64,000 nt of DNA from Quadrisphaera sp. DSM 44207 (GTDB lineage: Bacteria; Actinomycetota; Actinomycetes; Actinomycetales; Quadrisphaeraceae): NCBI RefSeq assembly GCF_900101335.1, contig NZ_FNKA01000002.1, forward strand, positions 744,001 to 808,000. Direction: 5' to 3'. Position numbers and translations under genes: made by a program. The notes under the pieces are model-generated. The model saw nothing but the letters and a program-made list of their open reading frames with translations, did not search any database and had not been told where the DNA came from. Positions 17,523-27,158 of the stretch are shown piece after piece (position 1 is the first letter of the stretch; each line of letters starts with the position of its first letter).

Positions 17523-20276
17523 TCAGGAGGGCAGCGCCCGGCGGCCGGCGTCCGAGCGCCCGGCGGGCACCGCCAGCACGACCGTGGCGCCCAGGACGGC
17601 GAGCCCCGCGCGCGAGACCTGCACCGGGGACAGCTCGCTCCAGGCCACCTCGGGCAGGTCGTCGGCCAGGACCGACGCCCGGGCCAGCAGGTCCTCCAGG
17701 GCCGCGACGTCCACCGGCGGGCTGCCCTGCCCGCCCAGCAGCCGGGGCGCGGCGCGCAGCCCCCGCACCAGGTCCGCGACGTCGACGTCCGTCAGCGGCG
17801 GGATGCGGTGGGTGAGGTCCCCGAGCAGCTCGCTGGTGTCCCCGGCGAGGCCGAAGGAGACGATGGGGCCGAAGAGCGGGTCCTCCAGGGTGCGCACCAG
17901 GCAGGCGACGCCGGCGGGCGCCATGTGCTGCAGCAGCAGCTCGCGCCGGCCCCGCCCGTCGGGCGGGGCCTCGGCGAGCATGGTGGCCACGTCCGCGCGC
18001 AGCTCCGCCTCGTCGGCGATGTCGGCGCGCACGCCGCCCATGCCGGGGCGGCGCAGGCTGCGCTGGGTGGCCTTGAGCACCACGGGCCAGCCGACGCGCT
18101 CGGCGGCCCGGAGGGCCTCGGGCACGGAGGAGACCCGCTCTGCGGGCCACACCCGCACGCCGTAGCAGGCCAGCAGCGCCGCGGCGTCCTCGGCGGCGAG
18201 CTCCAGCGGCGCGTCCTCCTGCGTGCGGCCGGCCAGCAGCTCCTCGACGAGGGCGCGCGCGCCGCGGCGGTCGAGACCGGCCGGCTCCACGCGGTGGCCG
18301 GGGTCGCGGCGGCGCCACGCGGCGTAGCGCACGGTGGCCGCCAGGGCCCGCACGGCGTCCTCCGGCATGGGGTACGCCGGCACCGCGCGCGGCACGCGCC
18401 CGCCGGCGGAGGCGTCGGCGAGGGCGTCGGCGAGGGCGCCGGCGGGGGCGTCGGCGCCGAGGGGCTGCACCGAGCCCAGCGGCTGGGCGGCGTCCAGCTC
18501 GCCCAGCACGCCGCGCATGCCGACGAGGCACGCCACGCACGGCGCGTCCGAGGAGGCGGCCACGTCGCGCAGCGCCCGGGCGACCTCGACGTCGACCGCG
18601 GCCAGCGCGGGGATGAAGCAGGCGACGACGGCGTCCACCGCGGGGTCCCCGAAGACGCGCTCGAGCGCCGCGCGCACCTCCGCGGCGCCGGCCTCGGGGT
18701 GCACGGTGACCGGTTCGGCGACCTGCAGCCCCCAGCTGAGCGCCGCCTCCGCCGCCAGCGCCGCCAGGGCGTCGGAGTTGCCGACGATGCCGATGCGCTC
18801 CCCGTGCGGCAGCGGCTGGTGCACGAGCAGCTGGGCGACGTCGAAGAGCTGGTGCATGTTGTCCACGCGGACCACGCCGGCCTGGCGCAGCATCGCCTCC
18901 AGGGCCTCCCGCGGTGCGCGGGTCTCCCGCACGGCGTGCCCGGGCGGGACCGTGAAGGAGCTGACCCCGGACTTCACGGCCACGACGGGCTTGCGCCGCG
19001 ACAGCTGGCGCGCCACCCGGGAGAACTTGCGGGGGTTCCCGACGCTCTCCAGGTACATGCCGACGGCGACGGTCGCGTCGTCCTCCTGCCAGTACTGCAT
19101 GCAGTCGTTGCCGGAGACGTCGGCGCGGTTGCCGGCCGAGAGGAAGCTGGAGACGCCGAGGTGGCGGCGACGGGCGGCGTCCAGGACCGCCACGCCCAGC
19201 GCGCCGGACTGGCTGAAGAGGGCCAGGCCGCCCGCACCGGGCACCGTCGGGTACAGGGAGGCGTTCAGCCGCACCTCGGGGTCGGTGTTGACCAGCCCGA
19301 AGGAGTTCGGCCCCACCACGCGCATGCCGTTGGCCCGCGCCACGCGCACGAGCTCGCGCTGGCGCTGCAGGCCCTCGGGCCCGGTCTCGGCGAAGCCGTT
19401 GGAGACGACGACCACGCCGCGCACGCCGAGGGGCGCGCACTGGCGCACGACGTCGACCACCGCGGGGGCGGGCACGGCGACGACCGCGAGGTCCACCGGC
19501 GCCGGCACCTGCGCCAGGGAGCGCACGGGCTGCACGCCGCGCAGCTCCTCCGCGCGGGCCTGCGGGTGGACCACGTGCAGGTCGCCCGTGAAGCCGCTGT
19601 CGAGCAGGTCGGCCAGCAGGCGCCCGCCGACCGAGCCCGGGCGGCGGCTGGCGCCGACGACCACCACCGAGGCCGGGTGCAGCAGGGCCCGCAGGCTCTG
19701 GGCCTCGGCGCGGTGCTCCCGGGCGGCCATCACCTCCAGGGACCGATCGGTGGGGTCGATGGCGAACGCCATGGAGATGACGCCGTCGTCGTAGTGGCGG
19801 CTGACCTCGTAGCCGGCGTCGACGAAGACCTGGACCATGCGCCGGTTCTCCGGCAGCACCTCGGCCACGAACCGGGAGATCCCGTTCTCGCGCGCCGCGG
19901 CGGCCAGGTGCTCGAGCAGCACGGAGCCGACGCCGCGCCCCTGGTGGGCGTCGGAGATGTTGAACGCCACCTCCGCCGTCTCGGCGTCGATGCGGTCGTA
20001 GCGGCCGACGCCGATGATCTGGTCGCCGACGAGGACGACGAGCGCGACGCGGTCGACGTGGTCCACCGTGGTGAAGCGGCGCAGGTCGCGCTCGGACAGG
20101 CGCGGCATGGGCGCGAAGAAGCGCAGGTAGACCGACTCCGGCGACTGCGCCAGGTGGAAGGCCTGCAGCCGCTCGGCGTCCTCCGGGGTGATGGGGCGCA
20201 GGTGGGCCGCTCCCCCGTCGCGCAGGACGACGTCCGCCTCCCACGCCCGCACGTGAGGGGGCTGGACGGCGACCAC
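17523..20276 (-). CDS. Pat-type protein lysine acetyltransferase: GNAT domain fused to ADP-forming acyl-CoA synthetase-like domains
   Basis: 917 residues. An N-terminal GNAT domain (about 15-175) has the acetyl-CoA loop HQGRGVGSVLLEHL. It is followed by a CoA-binding domain (SVVVVGASRRPGSVGGRLLA), two succinyl-CoA-ligase-like domains (GALGVAVLDAARRR, GIVGNSDALAALA), and a C-terminal ATP-grasp domain (GWPVVLKATQRSLRRP, LLLQHMAPAG). This is the Pat architecture with GNAT placed first; E. coli PatZ has it last. Such enzymes acetylate and switch off acyl-CoA synthetases, and the synthetase part is usually regulatory. The GTG at 20276 is 7 bases after a TAGCCT -10 box. Confidence 0.92.
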   Translation of the reverse strand: MVAVQPPHVRAWEADVVLRDGGAAHLRPITPEDAERLQAFHLAQSPESVYLRFFAPMPRLSERDLRRFTTVDHVDRVALVVLVGDQIIGVGRYDRIDAETAEVAFNISDAHQGRGVGSVLLEHLAAAARENGISRFVAEVLPENRRMVQVFVDAGYEVSRHYDDGVISMAFAIDPTDRSLEVMAAREHRAEAQSLRALLHPASVVVVGASRRPGSVGGRLLADLLDSGFTGDLHVVHPQARAEELRGVQPVRSLAQVPAPVDLAVVAVPAPAVVDVVRQCAPLGVRGVVVVSNGFAETGPEGLQRQRELVRVARANGMRVVGPNSFGLVNTDPEVRLNASLYPTVPGAGGLALFSQSGALGVAVLDAARRRHLGVSSFLSAGNRADVSGNDCMQYWQEDDATVAVGMYLESVGNPRKFSRVARQLSRRKPVVAVKSGVSSFTVPPGHAVRETRAPREALEAMLRQAGVVRVDNMHQLFDVAQLLVHQPLPHGERIGIVGNSDALAALAAEAALSWGLQVAEPVTVHPEAGAAEVRAALERVFGDPAVDAVVACFIPALAAVDVEVARALRDVAASSDAPCVACLVGMRGVLGELDAAQPLGSVQPLGADAPAGALADALADASAGGRVPRAVPAYPMPEDAVRALAATVRYAAWRRRDPGHRVEPAGLDRRGARALVEELLAGRTQEDAPLELAAEDAAALLACYGVRVWPAERVSSVPEALRAAERVGWPVVLKATQRSLRRPGMGGVRADIADEAELRADVATMLAEAPPDGRGRRELLLQHMAPAGVACLVRTLEDPLFGPIVSFGLAGDTSELLGDLTHRIPPLTDVDVADLVRGLRAAPRLLGGQGSPPVDVAALEDLLARASVLADDLPEVAWSELSPVQVSRAGLAVLGATVVLAVPAGRSDAGRRALPS

Positions 20277-20283
20277 GCCCCGA

Positions 20284-20289
20284 AGGCTA
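20284..20289 (-). promoter_or_regulatory. -10 box for the Pat gene
   Basis: TAGCCT on the minus strand, 7 bases before the GTG at 20276. This suggests a leaderless transcript and supports the chosen start. Confidence 0.5.
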
Positions 20290-20366
20290 GCGCCGCGCCC
20301 GCCGCGCCCGTGCCCGTGCTGACCGCCGCGCCCGTGCTGACCGGTGCGCCTGGGAGGCTGGTGGGC

Positions 20367-21056
20367 GTGGAGCTGCGGGACGCGGTGCGGGCGCGGCGCA
20401 TGGTGCGCGCCTACGACGGGCGGCCGGTGGCGCCGCGGGTGCTGCGCGAGCTGCTGGACCTCGCGGTGCGGGCGCCGTCGGCGGGCGGGGCGCAGGGCAG
20501 GGACCTGCTGGTGCTGCGCGAGCCGGAGGACCGGGCGCGCTTCTGGGCCGCCACCGCCGACGACGTCGACGCCCCGGACCGCTGGCTGGCCGGGATGATG
20601 ACCGCCCCGGTGCTGGTGCTGTGCCTGGCCGAGCCCGGCGCCTACCGGCGCCGCTACGCCGAGGCGGACAAGCGGACCGGCGCCCGCGCCGCCGACCGCG
20701 ACCCCGACGCCTGGGACGTGCCCTGGTGGGACGTCGACACGGGCATGGCGGCGCTGCTCCTGCTGCTCGGCGCCGTCGACGCGGGCCTCGGCGCCTGCTT
20801 CTTCGGCGTCCCCCCGGGCCGGGTCGACGCGGTGCGCGACGCCTTCGCGGTGCCTTCCGACCGCCGCGTCGTCGGGGCGGTCGGCCTCGGCCACCCGGCG
20901 CCGGCCGCCGCTGCCGGCGGGGACCGGACCGACGGGCGCCGCCGCCCGCGCCGGCCTCGCCGCCCGCTGGCCGAGGTCGCGCACGAGGGGCGCTTCGGCA
21001 GGCCCCTCGACGCCGCGGGCACCGCCGCGGACGGGACCGTCACCGCAGGCCCCTGA
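20367..21056 (+). CDS. Nitroreductase family (FMN) protein
   Basis: 229 residues. The N-terminal ELRDAVRARRMVRAYDGRPV holds the arginine pair that contacts FMN phosphate. RAPSAGGAQGRDLLVLREPE and VDTGMAALLLLLGAVDAGLG are the other family cores, and AVGLGHPAP is the closing motif. It is likely an NAD(P)H-dependent reductase of unknown substrate. GTG 20367 is preceded by GGGAGG at a good distance; the same stretch could also be read as a GAGGCT -10 box. The 3' end overlaps the convergent membrane-protein gene by 17 bases. Confidence 0.88.
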   Translation: MELRDAVRARRMVRAYDGRPVAPRVLRELLDLAVRAPSAGGAQGRDLLVLREPEDRARFWAATADDVDAPDRWLAGMMTAPVLVLCLAEPGAYRRRYAEADKRTGARAADRDPDAWDVPWWDVDTGMAALLLLLGAVDAGLGACFFGVPPGRVDAVRDAFAVPSDRRVVGAVGLGHPAPAAAAGGDRTDGRRRPRRPRRPLAEVAHEGRFGRPLDAAGTAADGTVTAGP

Positions 21057-22971
21057 CCCACCCCGCCGCCGCGGCGGTGCCGCGGCGGCCCTGCTCGAAG
21101 CGGACGCCGAGCGCCAGCAGCAGGACGCCGGCGACGCCCAGGCCCAGCCACCGCGGCAGCGCGACGGCCCAGGGGGCCAGCTGCGAGAGCGCCACCGCCC
21201 CCGCGGCGAGGGCGCCCACCACGACGGGCGCCTGCCACCCGGCGGCCGCGCCCGCCGCGAGGACCAGCACGGCCGCGACGAGCAGGAGGAACGGCCGCAG
21301 CAGGCCCTCGTCCGCCACGGCCACCACCGCGGAGGGCAGCAGCGCCACCGCCAGACCCGGCCCGACCGTCGCCCACGACGGCGCCCCCGGGCGCCGGCGC
21401 AGGTGCCCGACCCCCGCGAGCAGGGCCAGCGCCGCCAGCGGTAGGGAGCCGGCCTCCACCGGCACGACGCCGGCCTCGGCGCAGAGCACCCACGCCGACG
21501 CCGTGAGCAGGACGACGCCGACGGCGCCGGCCGCCCCGCGGCCGGGCAGGAGGGCGTAGCCGAGCGCCACCAGGCCACCGGCGGCCAGCACCCCGGCGAC
21601 CGGCGGCGCAGCGGACGTCCCCGCCAGCGGGGCGCCGAGCAGCGCCGGCAGCAGCGCCGTCCCCAGACCCGCGGCACCGGCGCCGGCGAGCACGCCCTCC
21701 TCCGGGCGCCCGCGGCGGCCGGCCGCTGCGGCGACGAGCAGCACCCCCGTGGTGCCCAGCACGACCACCGCCGGCAGCGCGGGCAGCGGCGCGGCGGCGC
21801 ACACGGCGGCCACGAGCGCGCAGAACGCCGCAGCGGCCGCCCACCCGGGTCGCCACCGCGGGCGCACCGCGGCGACCGCGCCCGCCGCCGCGGCCATGGC
21901 GGCCCAGGCGCCGACCCGAGCGCCCACCGGGACCCCGGCCGGGCCGCTGCCCGCGCCCACCGCCTCGAGCACCGCCGCGGCGATCCCCGTCGCGAGCCCG
22001 GCGACGGCGAGGCGGCGCGGCACCGCGCGAGCGGGTCGGCGCGATGCCGGCTCGGCACGGGCCAGCGCGGTGACGACGGCCAGCAGGGCCGCGGTGGCCA
22101 GCAGCGCGGGCGCCCCGCCGGGCACCGCCGTCACGATCAGCGCGCCTGCGGCGGCCGCCCAGGCGACCGCCTCCGCCGCCAGCACCGCGTTCCCGCCGCG
22201 CCCGCCCGCCCGGCGCCGCAGCCGGAGCGCCACCGCACTGACGGCGGCCAGCTGCACCGCCGTCCGCGCCGCCTCGACGGGGCCCTGCCCGACCAGCACG
22301 ACGACCGCGAGGACCGGCAGCGCCAGGACCAGGTGGGCCAGCGCTGCCACCGCGGCCGCGCCCTGCACCAGGGCACCGGCGGGGCCCAGCGCGGGGGCGG
22401 CCACCGCCCCGGCGACGGCCGCCGCCAGGGCCGCCGCGGCCCAGGCGCGGGCGCCGCCGTCCGCGGCGGCGACGAGCAGGGACGGCAGGGCCGAGGCGGC
22501 CAGGACGGCCGAGAGCGGATAGGCGCGCGGGCCGCGGTGCGGGCGGGGCGCCAGCAGCCGGTCGGCGGCCACCGCCAGCGCGACGACCCCGGCGCCGGCC
22601 GCGGCGCCGTAGCCCGCGCGGTCCACCCGGCCGAGACCCCACAGGTCGAGCGCCGCGGCGGCGGCCAGCGCCACCACCAGGACCACCACGGCCAGGGCGG
22701 CGAGGGCCTCCGCGCTCGCGCGCAGCCCCCGCACCCCGGTCGCGCGGGCCGCGGCCGCGCCCGCGGCGCTCAGGCAGACCAGCGCCGCCACCTGGCCGGC
22801 GGCCCCGGTGCGGGGCCGCACCGCCCCGGCGAGGACGACGGCCGCCGCGGCGACCAGGAGCGCGCCCGTGGCGAGGAGCACCCGCTGCGCGCCGGGCCGG
22901 CCGGGCGGCGGCACCTCTCCCGGCGTCCACCACGGCCACGGGGCGTCCGCGCGCCCCTCCTGCTCCGCCAT
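21040..22971 (-). CDS. Large polytopic membrane protein (SCO7613 C-terminal-like)
   Basis: 643 residues, almost entirely Ala/Val/Leu/Gly hydrophobic helices (around twenty predicted membrane passes), after a short cytosolic start [19 protein letters not shown]. It resembles the actinobacterial proteins annotated as SCO7613 C-terminal domain or DUF2157-like membrane proteins; function unknown. The ATG at 22971 has no strong ribosome site. It is divergent from parC by about 110 bases. Confidence 0.75.
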   Translation of the reverse strand: MAEQEGRADAPWPWWTPGEVPPPGRPGAQRVLLATGALLVAAAAVVLAGAVRPRTGAAGQVAALVCLSAAGAAAARATGVRGLRASAEALAALAVVVLVVALAAAAALDLWGLGRVDRAGYGAAAGAGVVALAVAADRLLAPRPHRGPRAYPLSAVLAASALPSLLVAAADGGARAWAAAALAAAVAGAVAAPALGPAGALVQGAAAVAALAHLVLALPVLAVVVLVGQGPVEAARTAVQLAAVSAVALRLRRRAGGRGGNAVLAAEAVAWAAAAGALIVTAVPGGAPALLATAALLAVVTALARAEPASRRPARAVPRRLAVAGLATGIAAAVLEAVGAGSGPAGVPVGARVGAWAAMAAAAGAVAAVRPRWRPGWAAAAAFCALVAAVCAAAPLPALPAVVVLGTTGVLLVAAAAGRRGRPEEGVLAGAGAAGLGTALLPALLGAPLAGTSAAPPVAGVLAAGGLVALGYALLPGRGAAGAVGVVLLTASAWVLCAEAGVVPVEAGSLPLAALALLAGVGHLRRRPGAPSWATVGPGLAVALLPSAVVAVADEGLLRPFLLLVAAVLVLAAGAAAGWQAPVVVGALAAGAVALSQLAPWAVALPRWLGLGVAGVLLLALGVRFEQGRRGTAAAAGWVRGLR

Positions 22972-23080
22972 CCGTGGAGCGTGGCAGCACCGCGGCGGCG
23001 CCGGAGGAGGCCTGTGGACAGCCGTTCCGCTCGCGGCGTTCGGGCCGTTCCTGTCGGTGCCGTCGGCGAGGATGGGTCCC

Positions 23081-25549
23081 ATGGCACGCCGCACGACCCC
23101 GCCTCCGGCCGGGAGGAGCACCGAGCGCATCCTCGACGTCGACGTCGACGAGGAGATGCGCGGCTCCTTCCTGGAGTACGCGTACTCGGTCATCTACTCG
23201 CGGGCGCTGCCCGACGCCCGCGACGGCCTGAAGCCCGTGCAGCGGCGCATCCTGTTCCAGATGGCGGAGATGGGGCTGCGGCCCGAGCGGCCGCACGTCA
23301 AGAGCGCCCGCGTCGTCGGCGACGTCATGGGCAAGCTGCACCCGCACAGCGACGCGGCGATCTACGACGCGCTCGTGCGCATGGCGCAGCCGTTCTCCCT
23401 GCGCGTGCCGCTCGTCGACGGCCACGGCAACTTCGGTTCTCCGGACGACGGTCCGGCAGCGAGCCGATATACGGAGTCACGGATGGCGCCGGCGGCCGTC
23501 GTCATGACCGACGGGCTCGACGAGGACGTCGTCGACTTCGTCCCGAACTACGACAACAGCCTCACGCAGCCGGGCGTGCTGCCCGCGGCCCTGCCGAACC
23601 TGCTGGTCAACGGCGCCAGCGGCATCGCGGTGGGCATGGCGACGAACATGCCGCCGCACAACCTCGTCGAGGTCGTCGCGGCGGCCCGCCACCTCATCGC
23701 GCACCCGGAGGCCACCCTGGCCGACCTGATGCGCTACGTGCCGGGGCCCGACCTGCCCACCGGTGGTCGCATCGTGGGCCTGGAGGGCGTGCGGGAGGCG
23801 TACGCCACCGGCCGCGGCTCCTTCCGCACCCGCGCCAGCGCCCGCATCGAGGACCTCACGCCCCGGCGCAAGGGCATCGTCTTCACCGACCTGCCCTACA
23901 CCGTGGGCCCGGAGAAGGTCATCGACAAGGTCAAGGACGCCGTCCAGGCCAAGAAGCTGCAGGGCGTGGCGAACATCCTCGACCTGACCGACCGCGAGCA
24001 CGGCACCCACCTCGTCGTCGAGGTCAAGACCGGCTTCACGCCCGAGGCGGTGCTCGAGCAGCTGTACCGCCTCACGCCGCTGGAGGACTCCTTCGGCATC
24101 AACAACGTCTGCCTCGTCGACGGCCAGCCCCGCACCCTGGGGCTGAAGGAGCTGCTGCAGGTCTACGTCGGCCACCGCCTGGACGTCGTGCGCCGGCGCA
24201 GCGCGTTCCGCCTGGCCCGCCGCCGCGAGCGCCTGCACCTGGTCGAGGGCCTGCTCGTGGCGATCCTCGACATCGACGAGGTGATCCAGGTCATCCGCTC
24301 CTCGGACGACGCGGGCGCCGCGCGCTCGCGCCTGGTCGAGGTCTTCGACCTCTCCGACGTCCAGGCCGACCACATCCTCGAGCTGCGCCTGCGCCGCCTG
24401 ACGCGGTTCTCCCGCATCGAGCTGGAGGCCGAGCGCGACCAGCTGCAGGCGGAGATCGCCGAGCTCGCCGAGCTGCTCGGCAGCGAGCGGCTGCTGCGCA
24501 GGGCCGTCTCCGACGAGCTGGCGCAGGTCGCGCGGGCGCACGGCGACGCGCGGCGCACCGTGCTGCTGGAGGCCGCGGCCGCGCCGGCGGCCTCGGTGCC
24601 GCTGCAGGTGCTCGACGAGCCCTGCTGGCTGCTGCTGTCGGGCACGGGGCTGCTCGCGCGCACGGCGGGGGTGGACCTGCCGGGCGCGGAGGACGGCGAG
24701 GGGTGCCGCGCCCCGCACGACGTGCTGCGCAGCGCGGTGCGCACCACCGCGCGCGCCTCCGTCGGCGCGGTCACCTCGGCCGGGCGGGTGCTGCGCCTGG
24801 GCGTGGTCGACACGCCGGTGCTGCCGCCGACGGCGGGTCGGCCGTCCCTGTCCGGCGGCGCGCCGCTGCGGGAGTTCCTCTCCCTCGCGCCCGGGGAGGA
24901 CGTCGTGGCGCTGTGCTCGCTCGCGCCCGAGCCGGGCGGCGCGGGCCTGGCCCTCGGCACCGCCCAGGGCGTCGTCAAGCGGGTGGCGCCCGAGCCGGCC
25001 GGCGCCCGCGAGGCGTGGGAGGTCATCGCCCTCAAGGACGGCGACCGGGTGGTCGGCGCCGTCGAGCTCGCCACCGGCGCGGAGGAGCTCGTCTTCGTCA
25101 CCAGCGACGCGCAGCTGCTGCGCTTCCCCGCCGAGGCGGTGCGCCCGCAGGGGCGCGCGGCGGGCGGCGTGGCGGGCGTGCGCCTGGCGCCGGGCGCGCG
25201 CGTGGTCTCCTTCGGCGCGGTCGCCCCGCAGGACGCCGCCGGAGCGGTCGTGGTCACCATCGCCGGCGCCTCGGCCGTCCTGGCGGGCACCGGGCCTGGC
25301 ACGGCCAAGGTCGCGCCCCTCGCGGAGTACCCGGCCAAGGGCCGGGCGACGGGAGGGGTGCGCTGCCACCGCTTCCTGCGCGGGGAGGACGAGCTGGTCC
25401 TCGCCTGGGTCGGCCCCGGGCCGGCGCGCGGGTGCGCCGCCGGCGGCCAGCCGGTGGACCTGCCGCCGGCGACCGGGCGCCGCGACGGGTCCGGCACGCC
25501 GCTGGGCCAGCCGGTGGTGGCGGTGGACGGCGCCCGCGCCTCCGCCTGA
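23081..25549 (+). CDS. parC: DNA topoisomerase IV subunit A
   Basis: 822 residues, type IIA topoisomerase breakage-reunion subunit that decatenates daughter chromosomes with ParE. The catalytic tyrosine is Y130 in [10 protein letters not shown]. The quinolone region reads [15 protein letters not shown], with Ser90 where most relatives have Gly. The core includes [20 protein letters not shown] and a coiled-coil/tower segment around [15 protein letters not shown]. The C-terminal beta-pinwheel has degenerate blades without the GyrA box, which argues for ParC over GyrA. ATG 23081 (GAGG 9 bases upstream) is preferred over ATG 23072. The codons around Y130 are unusually A/T-ending. Confidence 0.93.
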   Translation: MARRTTPPPAGRSTERILDVDVDEEMRGSFLEYAYSVIYSRALPDARDGLKPVQRRILFQMAEMGLRPERPHVKSARVVGDVMGKLHPHSDAAIYDALVRMAQPFSLRVPLVDGHGNFGSPDDGPAASRYTESRMAPAAVVMTDGLDEDVVDFVPNYDNSLTQPGVLPAALPNLLVNGASGIAVGMATNMPPHNLVEVVAAARHLIAHPEATLADLMRYVPGPDLPTGGRIVGLEGVREAYATGRGSFRTRASARIEDLTPRRKGIVFTDLPYTVGPEKVIDKVKDAVQAKKLQGVANILDLTDREHGTHLVVEVKTGFTPEAVLEQLYRLTPLEDSFGINNVCLVDGQPRTLGLKELLQVYVGHRLDVVRRRSAFRLARRRERLHLVEGLLVAILDIDEVIQVIRSSDDAGAARSRLVEVFDLSDVQADHILELRLRRLTRFSRIELEAERDQLQAEIAELAELLGSERLLRRAVSDELAQVARAHGDARRTVLLEAAAAPAASVPLQVLDEPCWLLLSGTGLLARTAGVDLPGAEDGEGCRAPHDVLRSAVRTTARASVGAVTSAGRVLRLGVVDTPVLPPTAGRPSLSGGAPLREFLSLAPGEDVVALCSLAPEPGGAGLALGTAQGVVKRVAPEPAGAREAWEVIALKDGDRVVGAVELATGAEELVFVTSDAQLLRFPAEAVRPQGRAAGGVAGVRLAPGARVVSFGAVAPQDAAGAVVVTIAGASAVLAGTGPGTAKVAPLAEYPAKGRATGGVRCHRFLRGEDELVLAWVGPGPARGCAAGGQPVDLPPATGRRDGSGTPLGQPVVAVDGARASA

Positions 25550-25566
25550 GCCGGCTCAGGCGGAGG
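25539..25566. terminator. 28-bp perfect palindrome overlapping the parC stop codon
   Basis: Arms CCTCCGCCTGAG and CTCAGGCGGAGG (12 bp) around CCGG. The parC stop codon lies inside the left arm, and the palindrome ends 4 bases before the stop of the convergent permease. It should act as a bidirectional terminator. Confidence 0.75.
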
Positions 25567-25570
25567 CGGC

Positions 25571-26989
25571 TCAGCGCAGCCGGCTGGGGTCGCGCACGAG
25601 CGTGCGGCGCCCGCGCAGGGCGCGGTTGCCGACCCACGTCAGCGCCCACAGCAGCACGCCGAGCCCGATCATCGCGGCGGCGATCCGGTACACCACGGCG
25701 TCCCGGTCGGCGAAGAAGACCAGATAGGCGCACAGCGCGACGCCGAGGAACGGCACGGGGGTCGGTGCCCGGAAGTGCTCGTGCTCGACCGGGTCGCGCC
25801 GCAGCACCAGGACGGCGACGTGCACGATCGAGAAGACCACGAGCAGGAGGAAGGAGGTCGTGCTGCCCAGCGCGGCGACGGCCGTCGACTCGGCGTTCGC
25901 GCTGACGATCGTGATGAGCACGATCGACAGCGCCGTGGTGAACAGCACCGCCATCCACGGCGTGCGGCGGTTCGGCAGCACGGGCCCGAGCCAGCGCGGG
26001 ACGACGTCCTCGCGGGCCATGCCGTACAGGAGCCGGGACGCCATGAGCATGTTGAGCAGCGCCGAGTTGGCGACCGCGAAACAGCTGATGGCGGCGAAGA
26101 CGATGATCGGGAAGCCGGGGGCGGCGATCTCGACGGCGTCCAGCAGCGGGGTCGTGGTCTGCGAGAGCGCGTCCGCCGGCACGAGGGCCACCGCGACGAT
26201 CCCGACGAGGATGTAGATCACACCGGCGATCGCCAGCGCCAGCACCATGACCCTGGGGAAGGTGCGCACCGGCTCGTGGGTCTCTTCGGCCATGTTCACC
26301 GAGTCCTCGAAGCCCACGAGCGCGAAGAAGGCCAGCGCCGTCGCGGCGGTGATCGCCGCGAGCGCCGACTGGCCCTGCGGCAGGTCGATGGAGGCGGCGC
26401 GGCCGAGGTCGCCCTCGCCGCCGAGCAGGGCCCAGGCCCCCAGGACGACGACGATGAGCAGGCCGGACAGCTCGATCAGCGTCAGCACCGTGTTGGCCCT
26501 GACGCTCTCCCCCACCCCGCGCAGGTTGACCAGCGCCACGGCCGCGATGAACACCAGCGCGACGGTCGTGACCACGCCCGCGCCGGGCGCGTCGACGCCG
26601 AAGAACGTCAGCGCGTTGGTGCCGAAGGCCCGCGACGCGGTGGACGCGGAGGTGATGCCCGAGCTCATCACCGTGAAGGTGACGAGGAACGTGAGGAAGT
26701 GGATCCCGAACGCCTTGTGGCAGTACAGCGCCGCCCCGGCCGCGCGGGGGTACTTGGTGACCAGCTCCAGGTAGCTGGCGGCGGTCAGCAGCGCGACGGC
26801 GAAGGCGCAGGCGAAGGCGATCCACACCGCGCCCCCGACGAGCCCCGCCACCTGGCCGGTGAGGGCGTAGATGCCGGTGCCGAGCACGTCGCCGATGATG
26901 AACAGGAGCAGCAGGCGGGGGCCCAGGACCCGCCGGAGCGGGGTCTCGACCTCGCCGACCGACTCGCTGCCGCTGGTCGTGGTGGCCAC
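25571..26989 (-). CDS. APC-family amino acid permease
   Basis: 472 residues with twelve or more membrane segments. The family signature IIGDVLGTGIYALTGQVAG is in TM1 with the unwound Gly stretch; AFFALVGFEDSVNMAEETHE follows in the TM6 region, and RLLYGMAREDVVPRWLG in the loop after TM8. It is a proton-coupled amino-acid/polyamine/organocation transporter of unknown substrate. GTG 26989 has a strong GGAGG site at 26996-27000; a longer start at 27052 lacks support. It sits between parC and parE, which Actinobacteria often keep close. Confidence 0.9.
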   Translation of the reverse strand: MATTTSGSESVGEVETPLRRVLGPRLLLLFIIGDVLGTGIYALTGQVAGLVGGAVWIAFACAFAVALLTAASYLELVTKYPRAAGAALYCHKAFGIHFLTFLVTFTVMSSGITSASTASRAFGTNALTFFGVDAPGAGVVTTVALVFIAAVALVNLRGVGESVRANTVLTLIELSGLLIVVVLGAWALLGGEGDLGRAASIDLPQGQSALAAITAATALAFFALVGFEDSVNMAEETHEPVRTFPRVMVLALAIAGVIYILVGIVAVALVPADALSQTTTPLLDAVEIAAPGFPIIVFAAISCFAVANSALLNMLMASRLLYGMAREDVVPRWLGPVLPNRRTPWMAVLFTTALSIVLITIVSANAESTAVAALGSTTSFLLLVVFSIVHVAVLVLRRDPVEHEHFRAPTPVPFLGVALCAYLVFFADRDAVVYRIAAAMIGLGVLLWALTWVGNRALRGRRTLVRDPSRLR

Positions 26990-27087
26990 GGCGCACCTCC
27001 TCGCGGACGGGCGCGGCACGACGTGCGCCGGCGCTGGGGCCACTGTGCCCACCGCGCGCTCGCTCTGCCAGACCCGGGCGCCGGATC

Positions 27088-27124
27088 CGTCAGCGCGGAT
27101 CCGGGTCCGGGGTCCGCGCTGACG
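27088..27124. terminator. Inverted repeat downstream of parE
   Basis: 12-bp perfect arms CGTCAGCGCGGA (27088-27099) and TCCGCGCTGACG (27113-27124) with a 13-base loop. It starts 35 bases beyond the parE stop and about 100 bases upstream of the permease start. It is best read as the parE terminator; a regulator site for the permease is the alternative. Confidence 0.6.
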
Positions 27125-27158
27125 GGTCCGGGGCGCTCAGGAGGGCGGGTGGCGGGGC

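Noticed and set aside
20300-20366. Short direct repeats (GCGCCCGTGCTGACC) between pat and the nitroreductase gene as a regulator site
   Set aside because: Two imperfect copies only, no symmetry, and similar GC-rich direct repeats are common in this DNA.
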